Positions 45,997-54,440 of a stretch of 64,000 nucleotides of DNA are shown here, piece by piece. The notes beneath the pieces were generated by a model. That model saw only the letters and a list, made by a program, of their open reading frames with translations. It was not told where the DNA came from and made no database searches. The translations under genes and the position numbers were made by a program. Source of the stretch: Methanolobus psychrophilus R15 (lineage in GTDB: Archaea; Halobacteriota; Methanosarcinia; Methanosarcinales; Methanosarcinaceae); contig CP003083.1 of NCBI GenBank assembly GCA_000306725.1, forward strand, positions 2,592,042 to 2,656,041, given 5' to 3'. Position 1 is the stretch's first letter. Every line of letters begins with the position of its first letter.

Positions 45997-47303
45997 GCCT
46001 GCTGCTTCTTTGCCTTTACTTTTTCAAAGAGCATCTTGAGTGTTTCTTCATTGCTCTTTGTTTCAGGGAACGGGGACTCTGTGAACGGCTCGAAGTGAAC
46101 CGGCACGTTGTCCAGCCTGTAGAAGGTGCCATCACATTCCATGGCATCGATGACACCGGGCAGAACCACGTCGGCTGCTGTTGTTGTGGGGCATGGTGCG
46201 ATATCCATACATATCATTGGTATATTTGCAAGATACTTCGCACTGTCCGCAGGTATGTGATTGACAAGGTCTCCGCACATCACAAATGCAGCATCGACGT
46301 CCTTTTCCCTGAGCAGGTCCACGGTAGTGGTCTCTCCGGGGTTGTACCTTGGGTATCCCTTTGTGAAGTCGATACCGAAGGGGTATCCGTAGAGGTAGGA
46401 AGCAAGCTGGTTGAATCCTGCCACGTTACAGTGGCCTCTCAAGGCGCCAAGGTTACACTTGGTGTAGTTGTTGAGTTCCTTGACCATGTTCAGGGCGATC
46501 TCGATATTCCTGTGTTTTCCGTATGATGAAGAAACACCAAGTCCTACGAAAATACCGACATACTTTGCCTCTTTCATCATCTCAACGGTCTGTTTCATCA
46601 CAGCGATAGGGATCCCTGTTATCTCTTCGACCGAGTGGTGTGGTTCCTTTCCGTTGAGGATCGTGAACATAGCGCTCAGGAGTTCGTAGTCACTGTTGGG
46701 GTTAAGCTGTATGTGCATATCCGAAGCTGCAGCTGTTGGCGTGACCCTTGGGTCGACCGTGACAATTGTCCTGTCGAATCTTCCTCTCTTTGTCCAGTAC
46801 CCTCTGGGGAAGACACCGTACCTTGACATGTGCCTCGGCATGGATTCGAGTGCATTCACTCCCCAGTAGATGATAACATCGGCCCTGTTCTTTGCCTGAC
46901 CTGCAGTGGCTCCTACACAGCCGGCTTCCTGTATGCCCATGACTGTCGGCCCGTGGCAGATGGTTGCATTTGAGTCTGCCATTCCGCCAAGATATTCGGC
47001 GATGTGCAGTCCAACTTCCTGGGCTTCGCATGATGTTTCGCTTCCAAGGAAGAAGAGTGGCTTCTTTGCATTGACCAGGATATCTGCTGCTTTATCAAGT
47101 GCTTCCTCCCAGCTTGCTTCCTTTACCTTGCCGTTTTCTCTGACTGTTGGTTTCTTAATCCGGTGTGAGCTCACGACTTCCTGGAACTTGGCGTTACCCA
47201 TCTTACATGCGTTCTGGACGTCTATCTTTCCGTCCTTGAGTTCCACCTGGATATCGTCACATGAGCCTCCGCAGACGGGGCAGATAATGTTCTTATAGAC
47301 CAT
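45993..47303 (-). CDS. fmdB: Formylmethanofuran dehydrogenase subunit B
   Basis: Catalytic subunit that reduces CO2 to formate at a Mo- or W-bis-pyranopterin site, the first step of CO2-based methanogenesis (reversed in methylotrophy). The 436-residue protein has an N-terminal 4Fe-4S site (C8, C11, C15, C33) and the metal-ligand C116 in ATICHGP; SGMEGKxR-type molybdopterin contacts run through the middle (GVNALESMPRHMSRYG, VDPRVTPTA). The ligand is Cys, not selenocysteine. Gene order F-A-C-D-B favours the molybdenum isoenzyme (fmd) over fwd; the metal itself cannot be read from sequence. Confidence 0.93.
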   Translation of the reverse strand: MVYKNIICPVCGGSCDDIQVELKDGKIDVQNACKMGNAKFQEVVSSHRIKKPTVRENGKVKEASWEEALDKAADILVNAKKPLFFLGSETSCEAQEVGLHIAEYLGGMADSNATICHGPTVMGIQEAGCVGATAGQAKNRADVIIYWGVNALESMPRHMSRYGVFPRGYWTKRGRFDRTIVTVDPRVTPTAAASDMHIQLNPNSDYELLSAMFTILNGKEPHHSVEEITGIPIAVMKQTVEMMKEAKYVGIFVGLGVSSSYGKHRNIEIALNMVKELNNYTKCNLGALRGHCNVAGFNQLASYLYGYPFGIDFTKGYPRYNPGETTTVDLLREKDVDAAFVMCGDLVNHIPADSAKYLANIPMICMDIAPCPTTTAADVVLPGVIDAMECDGTFYRLDNVPVHFEPFTESPFPETKSNEETLKMLFEKVKAKKQQA

Positions 47304-47304
47304 T

Positions 47305-47694
47305 TTATTCGCCTCCCATGTACAGCTTCAGGACAACTTCCTCGGCGCTGAGTACCTCTTCATCTGTAGGCGCAACTGTGACGGGACTTCCCTTGTAAAG
47401 CGGTGAGCCGGTAGAGAAGGTGCCTGGTTCTACCACGATGTTGGCCCAGATGGACCTTGGGATGAACACATGACCACATCTAACAGACTCTGTTACTTTT
47501 GAATAGACTGCTATGGAGTGTTTACCATCCCTGGTTGTAACCTTCACTTTCTCAGGACGCCCGAGTGCTTCATAATCCTGGGCACACATCCAGCAGACTC
47601 CACATTCTTTAGTGTAGGCGGCAGAATACTTGTCGCCTCCCTTGGCAAGCCTGCCTTCTTCTATAGTACTTCCTGTATTGAGTAATGCTTGCAT
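47305..47694 (-). CDS. fmdD: Formylmethanofuran dehydrogenase subunit D
   Basis: A 129-residue subunit that covers the pyranopterin site, related to the C-terminal domain of molybdopterin oxidoreductases. Seen: MQALLNTGSTIEEGRLAKGG, CGVCWMCAQD, VRCGHVFIPRSIWANIVVEP and GSPLYKGSPVTVAP in segments. ATG 47694 follows a gtgag SD; the open frame extends upstream into fmdC without one. One base separates its stop from fmdB. Confidence 0.93.
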   Translation of the reverse strand: MQALLNTGSTIEEGRLAKGGDKYSAAYTKECGVCWMCAQDYEALGRPEKVKVTTRDGKHSIAVYSKVTESVRCGHVFIPRSIWANIVVEPGTFSTGSPLYKGSPVTVAPTDEEVLSAEEVVLKLYMGGE

Positions 47695-47704
47695 GAAAAT
47701 CAAC

Positions 47705-48514
47705 TCACAGATCCTCGTTGTTCTGCGCGGATACGTACAGCACGCCCTTTCCCTTTTGCGGAATGGCGTAATCCCCTGCGAACTTTTTGTATTCCCCCGG
47801 ACATTCAATGTCATTGAACTTGAGGTCCGATTCCACTGCTGTCTGCATGAATCCCGGGGTGAACTTGTCGATGGTGCCTCCTATAACGAGCGTGCCACCG
47901 GTCATCTCTGCTCCCACGGTCCTGATGGCATTGCCCTTTACAGCTATAAGGCCGCCGTTCATACGGGTGCCGCAGAAGTTATCGACATTGCCGCCAACGA
48001 TGATCTCTCCTCCGCTCATGCCGCCGCCTACCTGGTTACCTGCGTTGCCATCAATGACGATGCGCCCGCCGGTCATACCATGCCAGCTTCCGCGGTATGC
48101 GGATCCGACATGGTCAAGTGCGTTCCCTGTAATATGTAGGAGGCCGCCTTTCATTTCCATTCCAGGCCAGGAGTCGGTGTTTCCTTCCACAAGGATCTCG
48201 CCGCCAATCATAGCGGCTCCTGTGTGCATACCGGTTGAACCCTTTACCTGGATCTTGCCGGCAGTCATACCTTCTCCTATGCGCTTTACTCTGATGACAT
48301 CTCCGTCGATGACGATGGTAGTGTCCTGTGCGGAGCTTCCTCCATTACCCCTGACCTCAAAAAAGTCTGAGATTGGGAATTGCTTCGGACCCTGCCATAC
48401 AAGTAACTTTCCTATATCTTGCGCGCTCTTTCCGGCAAAGTTGTCGGGTGTGACCACTTCTGCCTCCACTGTCAGGTCGAAGTTACCTGTCGGTTTAAGA
48501 ATTACTTCTGCCAT
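47705..48514 (-). CDS. fmdC: Formylmethanofuran dehydrogenase subunit C
   Basis: Beta-helical structural subunit of about 269 residues with repeated G-x-x-G-x-x-x-G units (GEGMTAGKIQVKG, GAAMIGGEILVEG, GGGMSGGEIIVGG, GAEMTGGTLVIGG), the glutamate-synthase alpha-type helix that holds FwdA and FwdB together. Starts MAEVILKPTG at 48514. Ten bases before fmdD. Confidence 0.94.
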   Translation of the reverse strand: MAEVILKPTGNFDLTVEAEVVTPDNFAGKSAQDIGKLLVWQGPKQFPISDFFEVRGNGGSSAQDTTIVIDGDVIRVKRIGEGMTAGKIQVKGSTGMHTGAAMIGGEILVEGNTDSWPGMEMKGGLLHITGNALDHVGSAYRGSWHGMTGGRIVIDGNAGNQVGGGMSGGEIIVGGNVDNFCGTRMNGGLIAVKGNAIRTVGAEMTGGTLVIGGTIDKFTPGFMQTAVESDLKFNDIECPGEYKKFAGDYAIPQKGKGVLYVSAQNNEDL

Positions 48515-48519
48515 TGGAT

Positions 48520-50277
48520 TCACACCTCTGCATCTATCTTGATGGGGGTCGGGTTTGCAAGGTACTTCTCAGGTGTCGGGTAGTTGCTGAAACCTATTGT
48601 GTAGTACTTGAACCAGTTCTTCACGTCATCTATCATTTTCTTTTCTTCTTCAGCATTCACTGTTATGTCGGTGTAGTAAGTCTTCTTCTCAGGGATTGCT
48701 ACTATCTCTCCCTTCTGGCACACTACTTCTCCGCCCTTTACAGTATATGCTGCATTCTCAAAAGCCCTGATAATGCTCTCATAATCGCTGACCTCGAGTT
48801 TTGCAGGGTTGATGTCGTAAATGGCCACATCCCCGTCAGCTCCGATGCCGAGGGTGCCCTTGCTGTGTGAAAGGCCTATGGTTCTTGCAGCGTTTGCACG
48901 GGTGACGATAGCTATTTCGTTGAGTGTCATTTCCCTGGTCTCGCTGGCCAGGCCTGCCCTGTCACTTGCCCACTTGTGGCACTCGTTCAGGGTATCCTGT
49001 CTTGCCTTGTTGGACATAAGCCAGGCGATGACCTGCGGGTACTTTATGAATGGTCCGCCGTTGGGGCTGTCGGTGGTCATGATACTCTTCCATGCATCCT
49101 TAACGTAGAGCAGTACCTCAAGTCCCATTGCCCACTGTACGCTGTGTACGGGATTGCTCTTAAGGTAGGTGAACGGCAGTACTCCTGAGCCGCACTCACA
49201 CTCGACATCAGTGTTGGACCACTTGCTTCCGGTAAGCACGTAAAGGTCGTGGATTGCAGGCCCGTCGCCGGTCATCACTGTGGCGTCACCGAACGGGACA
49301 CAGCCACTGTCCATTACGACATGTTCATGGCTGTTAACATAGTCAGTGATTCCCTTAACACCGGACTCGAAGTCTCTCCAGGATGTTCCGCCGAAAGCGT
49401 TGAACTGGCAGTGTGTAAGGTACACGGATTCGTGCCGTTTGGGATTTACCTTTGTCTCAGCCCATTCAACATTGGGGTCTTTGGGTTTGGCTTTTACACT
49501 CTTTGGGATCTTGAGGGAGTCCCTTGTGATCTCCCAGCAGCCAGGGTGCCCGAGATTGTTTGCATGCAGGTGCACGGGCATTGAAAAGCCCAGCATCTCA
49601 TTCAGTTCTGCAAGACCCTTGATGATATCTTCAGGTGTGACCTCAAAGTGAATGTTCGCCTGGTCAAGGGAATTAACATTCTCTCCCCATCCCCAGTTCT
49701 CAACACCGGCAGGATTGACACACTTTATACCATAGGTCTTGTGGGTCCTCATCATCCAGGCAATATAAGCTGCAGCCTTTTCGATGTCTCCTTCCTTCAG
49801 GTATCTCATCAGGAACCAGTTGTTGCCCAGTACCAGGTATCCACCCATATCGATCATAGGGGTAGAGCGCATTTCCTCATGGGTGTGACGGGCTTCCATC
49901 GGAGGGACAGCTGCCTCAAAGACAGTTGTATATCCCATCTTGGAGTACTCGTATCCCCCAAGATATACAGAAGGAACACTGTACCCGCATCCGGAGTGCG
50001 TAAGTGGTGTCTTCTTCTGGTAGAATTTGTAGTGGTCCTCCGGCCTCATCATCCTGCCGACGTTGACCTTGGCACCTGCTACATGTGAGTGGGAATCGAC
50101 TCCGCCGGGCATTACTGTCTTGCCGGATGCATCGATCTCCTTGGCATCCTTGAGCTCGGCTGCGGAGAGTTCTGTTACGACCTTCCCGTTCCTGATATAA
50201 ATGTCCATTCTGTCCCCTTTGATCTCATTGAGGGGATCGAAGACATGACCGTTTTTGATTGCTATAGTTCCAGCCAT
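48520..50277 (-). CDS. fmdA: Formylmethanofuran dehydrogenase subunit A
   Basis: Amidohydrolase subunit that condenses formate with methanofuran at a dinuclear zinc site at the end of a formate tunnel. The 585-residue protein has the urease-type metal motif VDSHSH (H63, H65), later ligands in HLHANNLGHPG and YLTHCQFNAFGG, and a catalytic Asp in TTDSPNGG. The N- and C-terminal beta sandwich is complete. SD ggag lies within the end of fmdF; two bases separate the genes. Confidence 0.95.
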   Translation of the reverse strand: MAGTIAIKNGHVFDPLNEIKGDRMDIYIRNGKVVTELSAAELKDAKEIDASGKTVMPGGVDSHSHVAGAKVNVGRMMRPEDHYKFYQKKTPLTHSGCGYSVPSVYLGGYEYSKMGYTTVFEAAVPPMEARHTHEEMRSTPMIDMGGYLVLGNNWFLMRYLKEGDIEKAAAYIAWMMRTHKTYGIKCVNPAGVENWGWGENVNSLDQANIHFEVTPEDIIKGLAELNEMLGFSMPVHLHANNLGHPGCWEITRDSLKIPKSVKAKPKDPNVEWAETKVNPKRHESVYLTHCQFNAFGGTSWRDFESGVKGITDYVNSHEHVVMDSGCVPFGDATVMTGDGPAIHDLYVLTGSKWSNTDVECECGSGVLPFTYLKSNPVHSVQWAMGLEVLLYVKDAWKSIMTTDSPNGGPFIKYPQVIAWLMSNKARQDTLNECHKWASDRAGLASETREMTLNEIAIVTRANAARTIGLSHSKGTLGIGADGDVAIYDINPAKLEVSDYESIIRAFENAAYTVKGGEVVCQKGEIVAIPEKKTYYTDITVNAEEEKKMIDDVKNWFKYYTIGFSNYPTPEKYLANPTPIKIDAEV

Positions 50278-50278
50278 T

Positions 50279-51301
50279 TTATACCTCCCTTACTACTAAT
50301 TTAATTGCATCGACCGGGCATATCATGGCGCAGGCACCACAGGAGCCGCAGAGTTCCTGATCGACCACATTGACAACACCGTTTCTTATCTCAAGAAGCT
50401 TCTTGCTGTCAACCTCATTAAGGTAGCCGGCACCGACGTCCGCATCAGTTGCGTTTACAGGGCAGACGATGACACAGTTACCGCATCCCAGGCATGCTCC
50501 CTCATCCGTAACAAGTTCTGATGTAAGTGTCGGCCTTGGTGCTTCCTTGTTGAGCAGTTTCTTCTCAAGGAGGGCCTTCTTCTCAACTTCAGGAACGATG
50601 GCTGTCTTTATCACTGTAATTGCATTGACGGGGCAGGCTACATCACAGGCGCCACAATAGATACATACGTCCGGGCGCTGTGCAACCTTATCAACTCTCT
50701 CGCCGGCCTCCCATTCAGGATTGAAGAGTGCATTGCATGGGCAGGTATCCACACAGGTCCTGCATGCAGTACATGTAGCCTCGTCCCTGTGCCAGGTACC
50801 CTCGAATGGTTTCTCAACAGTGATGGCATCTACAGGACATACCTCCATGCACCATCCACAGTGGACACAGCATTCATTATCGATTTGTGTCTCTCCCTCA
50901 ACACGTGCGCTGCCATCATCTGCGAGCCATTGCTTTACCTCAATGCAGGCCTGCGGGCAGATCTGCTCACAGTGACCACAGTGCACACACTTTTCTTCGT
51001 CCACAGTTGTCTCTTTGAGTGCCACGCTAATGTAACTCTTGTCATTTACCGCTTTGCCGGCCTGTCTCAGTTCAAGTGCGCCTGTCGGGCAAGTCTTGGC
51101 ACATATCCCGCACAAAATGCAGAGTTCTGATCTGTTTTCCAGGAAATCCTTGTCTATAAGCCCTCTGGCAACGGCTCCCACTGAGCCTATTACCAATGAA
51201 CCTTTAGGACATGCCATTACGCACGTTCCACAACCAATACATTTTTCGGGAATGTATACGAGTTGCTTGTCGTCTTTTACTCCAAACACTAATTCGCTCA
51301 T
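50279..51301 (-). CDS. fmdF: Formylmethanofuran dehydrogenase polyferredoxin FmdF
   Basis: Electron-transfer subunit of about 340 residues with eight CxxCxxCxxxC motifs, enough for eight 4Fe-4S clusters, from CIGCGTCVMAC near residue 21 to CGSCGACAMIC near the C-terminus. In the known Fwd complex these clusters wire the tungsten site to a shared electron pool. ATG 51301 (MSELVFGVKDDKQ) has SD ggag; the stop of a 77-codon upstream frame lies one base before the ATG. First recognised gene of the fmdFACDB-fdhD operon. Confidence 0.94.
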   Translation of the reverse strand: MSELVFGVKDDKQLVYIPEKCIGCGTCVMACPKGSLVIGSVGAVARGLIDKDFLENRSELCILCGICAKTCPTGALELRQAGKAVNDKSYISVALKETTVDEEKCVHCGHCEQICPQACIEVKQWLADDGSARVEGETQIDNECCVHCGWCMEVCPVDAITVEKPFEGTWHRDEATCTACRTCVDTCPCNALFNPEWEAGERVDKVAQRPDVCIYCGACDVACPVNAITVIKTAIVPEVEKKALLEKKLLNKEAPRPTLTSELVTDEGACLGCGNCVIVCPVNATDADVGAGYLNEVDSKKLLEIRNGVVNVVDQELCGSCGACAMICPVDAIKLVVREV

Positions 51302-51302
51302 C

Positions 51303-51536
51303 TCATTTTCTCCGTAATCCTGCCTTTTGATTCCACATGCTTTGTAAGGTTGTTTCGGTTGGTGGACACAAAGCCTCAAAATTCATGGCAGAGTCTAATA
51401 TATGCATCCACTGGAAATTCCCATAATCAAGCACAACTTCTTGCGTTTGTGGCATGAATACGCCATTTTCAGGGCAAGCCGGGTTCTTCTCAAACAGTGC
51501 TAAAGAAAGATCCTGGCTTACCTGTGTAATATTCAT
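51303..51536 (-). CDS. Possible 77-residue protein in the fmd leader
   Basis: An open frame of 77 codons that ends one base before the fmdF ATG (TGAGATG), so it could be translationally coupled to it. The product contains CPENGVFMPQ, LDYGNFQWMHILD and LCPPTETT, no domain known to me and no resemblance to FmdE. SD support is weak (ggtaatcg). It may be a true small protein, a remnant of a former gene at the fmdE position, or a chance frame in a long leader. Confidence 0.35.
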   Translation of the reverse strand: MNITQVSQDLSLALFEKNPACPENGVFMPQTQEVVLDYGNFQWMHILDSAMNFEALCPPTETTLQSMWNQKAGLRRK

Positions 51537-51560
51537 CTTCGATTACCATGTCGATAATTC

Positions 51561-51594
51561 ACAATCCTGGAAGCCTTTGGGCTCCTGGAATTGT
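51561..51594 (-). promoter_or_regulatory. Long hairpin at 5' end of fmd leader
   Basis: ACAATCCTGGAAGCC (51561-51575) and GGCTCCTGGAATTGT (51580-51594) form a 15-position stem with two mismatches and a TTTG loop. A TATA-like TTTATAAC on the minus strand (51616-51623) would start transcription close to 51593, so the hairpin would cap the fmd mRNA, followed by nearly 260 bases before fmdF. Confidence 0.5.
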
Positions 51595-51938
51595 AAATAT
51601 AGTAACACCTATTTGTTATAAAAGTATCGTTTGCATCTGCGACTGATCCGGGGGTGATATGATCAATTGCGCCAGTATTGTTTTATAATTATTTTATACC
51701 GGACTTAGACTTCCTTATATAAATTTTAGATGAAAGGTCCACGATGATTATTTATACTACTTCTAACCCCCTTTCTTATGGGGTAGTAACATGGGCTACA
51801 AGCAGGATCCAAAAGTGGTGCAGCATAACATATATGATTTTTTATATTCCGGACATGATCCGTTTGCATCTGCACCTTTCTTCAGGAAGAATGCTTGTCC
51901 TGATGGCCTCACTTATGAAAATCCAGGAGTAATGATAT

Positions 51939-52451
51939 ATGCCATTATTAAGTATAATAGGCTGCGAATTATTCAAAAAAGAGATTGCGCAAGTCCTGCT
52001 AAAAGATGGCGCAATAAAAAATCTTGTTATTGTGAACGGGGCGGATGCTGACTTTGAAAAGACGCTTGAGGGTGCAGGAGCCAGCGTTCAGGCAGTATCT
52101 GCAGATTCAATCCCGATCCCAATCAAAAAGAGTGAGGGATTCAATGTGATTCTAGCTATACAAAGCGTTTCTCTTAATGAGAAGAGTTGCAAACTTAACC
52201 GGGAGATATATGAAAAGATTCGTTTCTATGGTAATATCTCTGATGGTATCCTTCTTCTTTACGGGTACGGTGACGATGAACTAGAGTCTATGCTATCTGG
52301 TTTTAACCGCTCCAGGTTCAGTTTCATGTATGCTAAGGATTGCACGGACAAAACAGATAGCAGGGATATTGATCAGGAAGTCATGTCGGTCTATGAAAAA
52401 CTATATTCGGATATGAGGGCGGAATTGGGTCTGGCCGACCAGTTAGCTTAA
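51939..52451 (+). CDS. Short DUF1638-like protein
   Basis: A 170-residue protein from ATG 51939 with SD aggag. LLSIIGCELFKKEIAQVLLKDGAIKNLVIVNG at the start (in segments), the LLLYGYGDDELESML segment and FSFMYAKDCTDK resemble DUF1638, a family of methanogen genes that often lie near corrinoid methyltransferases and RamA. The usual YG-C-GNG motif is changed to YGYGDDE and the protein is shorter than the family, so it is divergent or truncated. Upstream, a frame from 51791 overlaps it (see findings). Confidence 0.5.
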   Translation: MPLLSIIGCELFKKEIAQVLLKDGAIKNLVIVNGADADFEKTLEGAGASVQAVSADSIPIPIKKSEGFNVILAIQSVSLNEKSCKLNREIYEKIRFYGNISDGILLLYGYGDDELESMLSGFNRSRFSFMYAKDCTDKTDSRDIDQEVMSVYEKLYSDMRAELGLADQLA

Positions 52452-52490
52452 CTCTGAAAAATAAATAAAGGAGCCTTATCGGGCTATCCT

Positions 52491-52658
52491 TTATTCTTCA
52501 ATTACATTCATGTCCTTTCCGCAACAGTTCAATGTTATGCTGCAGCCTTCAGGACATCCTTTGCATTCATCGGCGACCTCTAAAGTGATTCCGCACTCCT
52601 CACATTTTACTCTTTGTCCCTTAGTCAGGACATTACAAGACTTGACAGAAGATGCCAA
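52491..52658 (-). CDS. Desulforedoxin-like small Cys-rich protein
   Basis: A 55-residue protein on the minus strand from TTG 52658, preceded by the strong SD aggagg nine bases upstream. Sequence features: VKCEECGITLEV (CxxC, C19 and C22), DECKGCPEGCS (C32, C35, C39) and LNCCGKDM (C45, C46). Desulforedoxin has KCELCG...LVCCGEDM with the same four ligands; here an extra CxxCxxxC is inserted between them. It likely binds one iron or zinc in a rubredoxin-like site, with the three extra cysteines perhaps a second site. Convergent to the DUF1638-like gene. Confidence 0.75.
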   Translation of the reverse strand: MASSVKSCNVLTKGQRVKCEECGITLEVADECKGCPEGCSITLNCCGKDMNVIEE

Positions 52659-52877
52659 TTATCCACTCCTCCTTTACATTACTAGAGCTTTTACATTGCT
52701 CTGAGTAAGAGTTTTTGCCCATGATAAATAAAGGTATCCTGTTGTGTCCATCTTTTTCTGCACTCAGTTACTTAAAAGTACAACATCTAAATATAACATT
52801 TAAATATGATAGATACTATTAGGGGTGCATGTTAGGAATGAGGAGCGGAACTTTTCCCATGGCAGGTGTGTTCGCCC

Positions 52878-53741
52878 ATGAGCTGTGAAGGAAAAGCATA
52901 TTCACTTGGTGCAGGAACTGTCATCAATGCAATTGCGACTTGGAAAGGTGCAGCTTTTGGCATTGACCTGAAGACCTTTGCCTACGTGGAGCTCTCTCAT
53001 AATACCGATCATATAAAAGGAAATATCGACGGGATGCCGGACGGTGATACCACTCTTGTTGAAAAATGTGTCAGTTATGTACTGGATCACTTCGGGCTTG
53101 AGATGGGTGGTATTGTCAGGACCAGCAGTGAAGTACCTCTTGCAAGGGGGCTCAAAAGCAGTAGTGCAGCCGCCAATGCAGCAGTGCTGGCAACGCTGGA
53201 TGCCATCGGGGAGGAAATGGAACCTCTTGAGGCTGTAAGGCTTGGGGTCAGGGCTGCAAAGGATGCAGGCGTTACAATCACAGGAGCTTTTGATGATGCA
53301 TGTGCCTCTTTTTTTGGAGGTTTCGTTGTTACTGACAACCAGAGAACAGAACTTGTCAAACGGGAAGAAAGAGAGGCTGATGTGCTCATCTTCGCGCCTG
53401 ACAGGAAAGCTTTCAGCTCCGGTACGAACGTTGCGCGCTCAAAGCTAATAGCTCCATGGGTGGATATCGCTTATGATCTCTCTCTTGATGGGGAGTATGA
53501 AAGAGCCATGACGCTCAATGGTTTCCTTTACTGCAGTGCGCTGGGTTTTGATACTGAGCTCCTGATGCGTGCATTGGAGGCAGGTGTTAAGGGTGTAACG
53601 CTTTCAGGCACGGGCCCATCTTATGTCGCTCTTGTTGATGAGGCATCATCACATGTCCTGAGGGATGCCTGGGCAGAATGCGGGGTAAGCGGCAACGTGA
53701 TAAGTACCAGGATCAATAATAGTGGTGCAAGTAAACTTTAG
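52878..53741 (+). CDS. aroK: Shikimate kinase, archaeal GHMP type
   Basis: Phosphorylates shikimate in the chorismate pathway; archaea use a GHMP-superfamily enzyme unrelated to bacterial AroK. The protein of about 287 residues has GAGTVINAIATWKGAAFGIDL at the start, the ATP-binding LARGLKSSSAAANAAVLA motif (P-x-x-x-GL-x-SS-A) near residue 90, and the C-terminal GVTLSGTGPSYVALV motif. ATG 52878 follows SD aggtg. Chorismate mutase is the next gene. Confidence 0.93.
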   Translation: MSCEGKAYSLGAGTVINAIATWKGAAFGIDLKTFAYVELSHNTDHIKGNIDGMPDGDTTLVEKCVSYVLDHFGLEMGGIVRTSSEVPLARGLKSSSAAANAAVLATLDAIGEEMEPLEAVRLGVRAAKDAGVTITGAFDDACASFFGGFVVTDNQRTELVKREEREADVLIFAPDRKAFSSGTNVARSKLIAPWVDIAYDLSLDGEYERAMTLNGFLYCSALGFDTELLMRALEAGVKGVTLSGTGPSYVALVDEASSHVLRDAWAECGVSGNVISTRINNSGASKL

Positions 53742-53753
53742 ATGGTGAGGTAA

Positions 53754-54041
53754 ATGACTACGATTACAGAAGTACGTGAGGAAATAGCCGGTATTGACCG
53801 CGAGATAGTTGAGCTTATCCATCGACGGGTCTCTCTTGCCGAGAAAGTCCTGAGGGCTAAACAGAAGGAATGTATCCAGATCAATGACGGCACCCAGAAC
53901 CAGGTAGTACTGGAAAGAGCTACCGATGCTGCCACTGAACGCAATCTCGATACGTCCTCCATAAAAGAGATATTCCAAATTCTTATACGTATGAATATAG
54001 AACGCCAGCATGAACTAAGTGGTGAAGGAAATCTTCCTTAG
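53754..54041 (+). CDS. aroQ: Chorismate mutase, AroQ type
   Basis: Converts chorismate to prephenate for phenylalanine and tyrosine. The 95-residue all-helical protein has VREEIAGIDREIVELIHRRVSLAEKVLRAKQ (in segments), the first-helix signature with catalytic Arg and the R-x-x-LA-x-x-V motif with Lys. It lacks a fused prephenate dehydratase or dehydrogenase. Twelve bases after aroK, ten before purE. Confidence 0.93.
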   Translation: MTTITEVREEIAGIDREIVELIHRRVSLAEKVLRAKQKECIQINDGTQNQVVLERATDAATERNLDTSSIKEIFQILIRMNIERQHELSGEGNLP

Positions 54042-54050
54042 GAGTTATTC

Positions 54051-54440
54051 ATGGTAGACATAGCAGTACTAATGGGATCTGAATCAGACAGAGCCATCGC
54101 CCACAGGGTAAGCAATGTGCTTGACAATAGCAAATATAACTATGATGTGCAGGTCATATCCGCTCATCGTAATCCTGTCGAGCTTGAAGAATATATTGCT
54201 CAAAGCGATGCAAAGGTCTTCATCGCTATAGCAGGACTCTCTGCAGCTTTGCCGGGTGTCATTGCTTCCAAGACCAAGAAACCGGTAATAGGGGTTCCGG
54301 TTAGCGCAAAGATGATGGGCCTTGATGCATTGCTCTCAATAGCCCAGATGCCTCCGGGAGTTCCTGTGGCCAGCGTGGGTGTTGACAACGGTGCCAACGC
54401 AGCTCATCTTGCTATAAGGATACTGGACCTTATTCCTTAG
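54051..54440 (+). CDS. purE: Phosphoribosylaminoimidazole carboxylase, PurE-like
   Basis: Purine biosynthesis enzyme that forms 4-carboxy-AIR. The 129-residue protein has [11 protein letters not shown] near residue 7 (phosphate binding), VISAHRNP with the catalytic His near 40, [26 protein letters not shown], and [19 protein letters not shown], in segments. Its size is shorter than typical bacterial PurE (about 160), but the core motifs are complete. Overlaps the convergent regulator gene by four bases. Confidence 0.9.
   Translation: MVDIAVLMGSESDRAIAHRVSNVLDNSKYNYDVQVISAHRNPVELEEYIAQSDAKVFIAIAGLSAALPGVIASKTKKPVIGVPVSAKMMGLDALLSIAQMPPGVPVASVGVDNGANAAHLAIRILDLIP

Noticed and set aside
45993-47303. 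Possible selenocysteine in formylmethanofuran dehydrogenase B
   Set aside because: The metal ligand is encoded by an ordinary cysteine codon in ATICHGP and no in-frame TGA occurs.
52510-52704. 64-codon plus-strand frame at 52.5 kb
   Set aside because: It is the antisense of the desulforedoxin-like gene, which has a strong SD and a conserved cysteine pattern.
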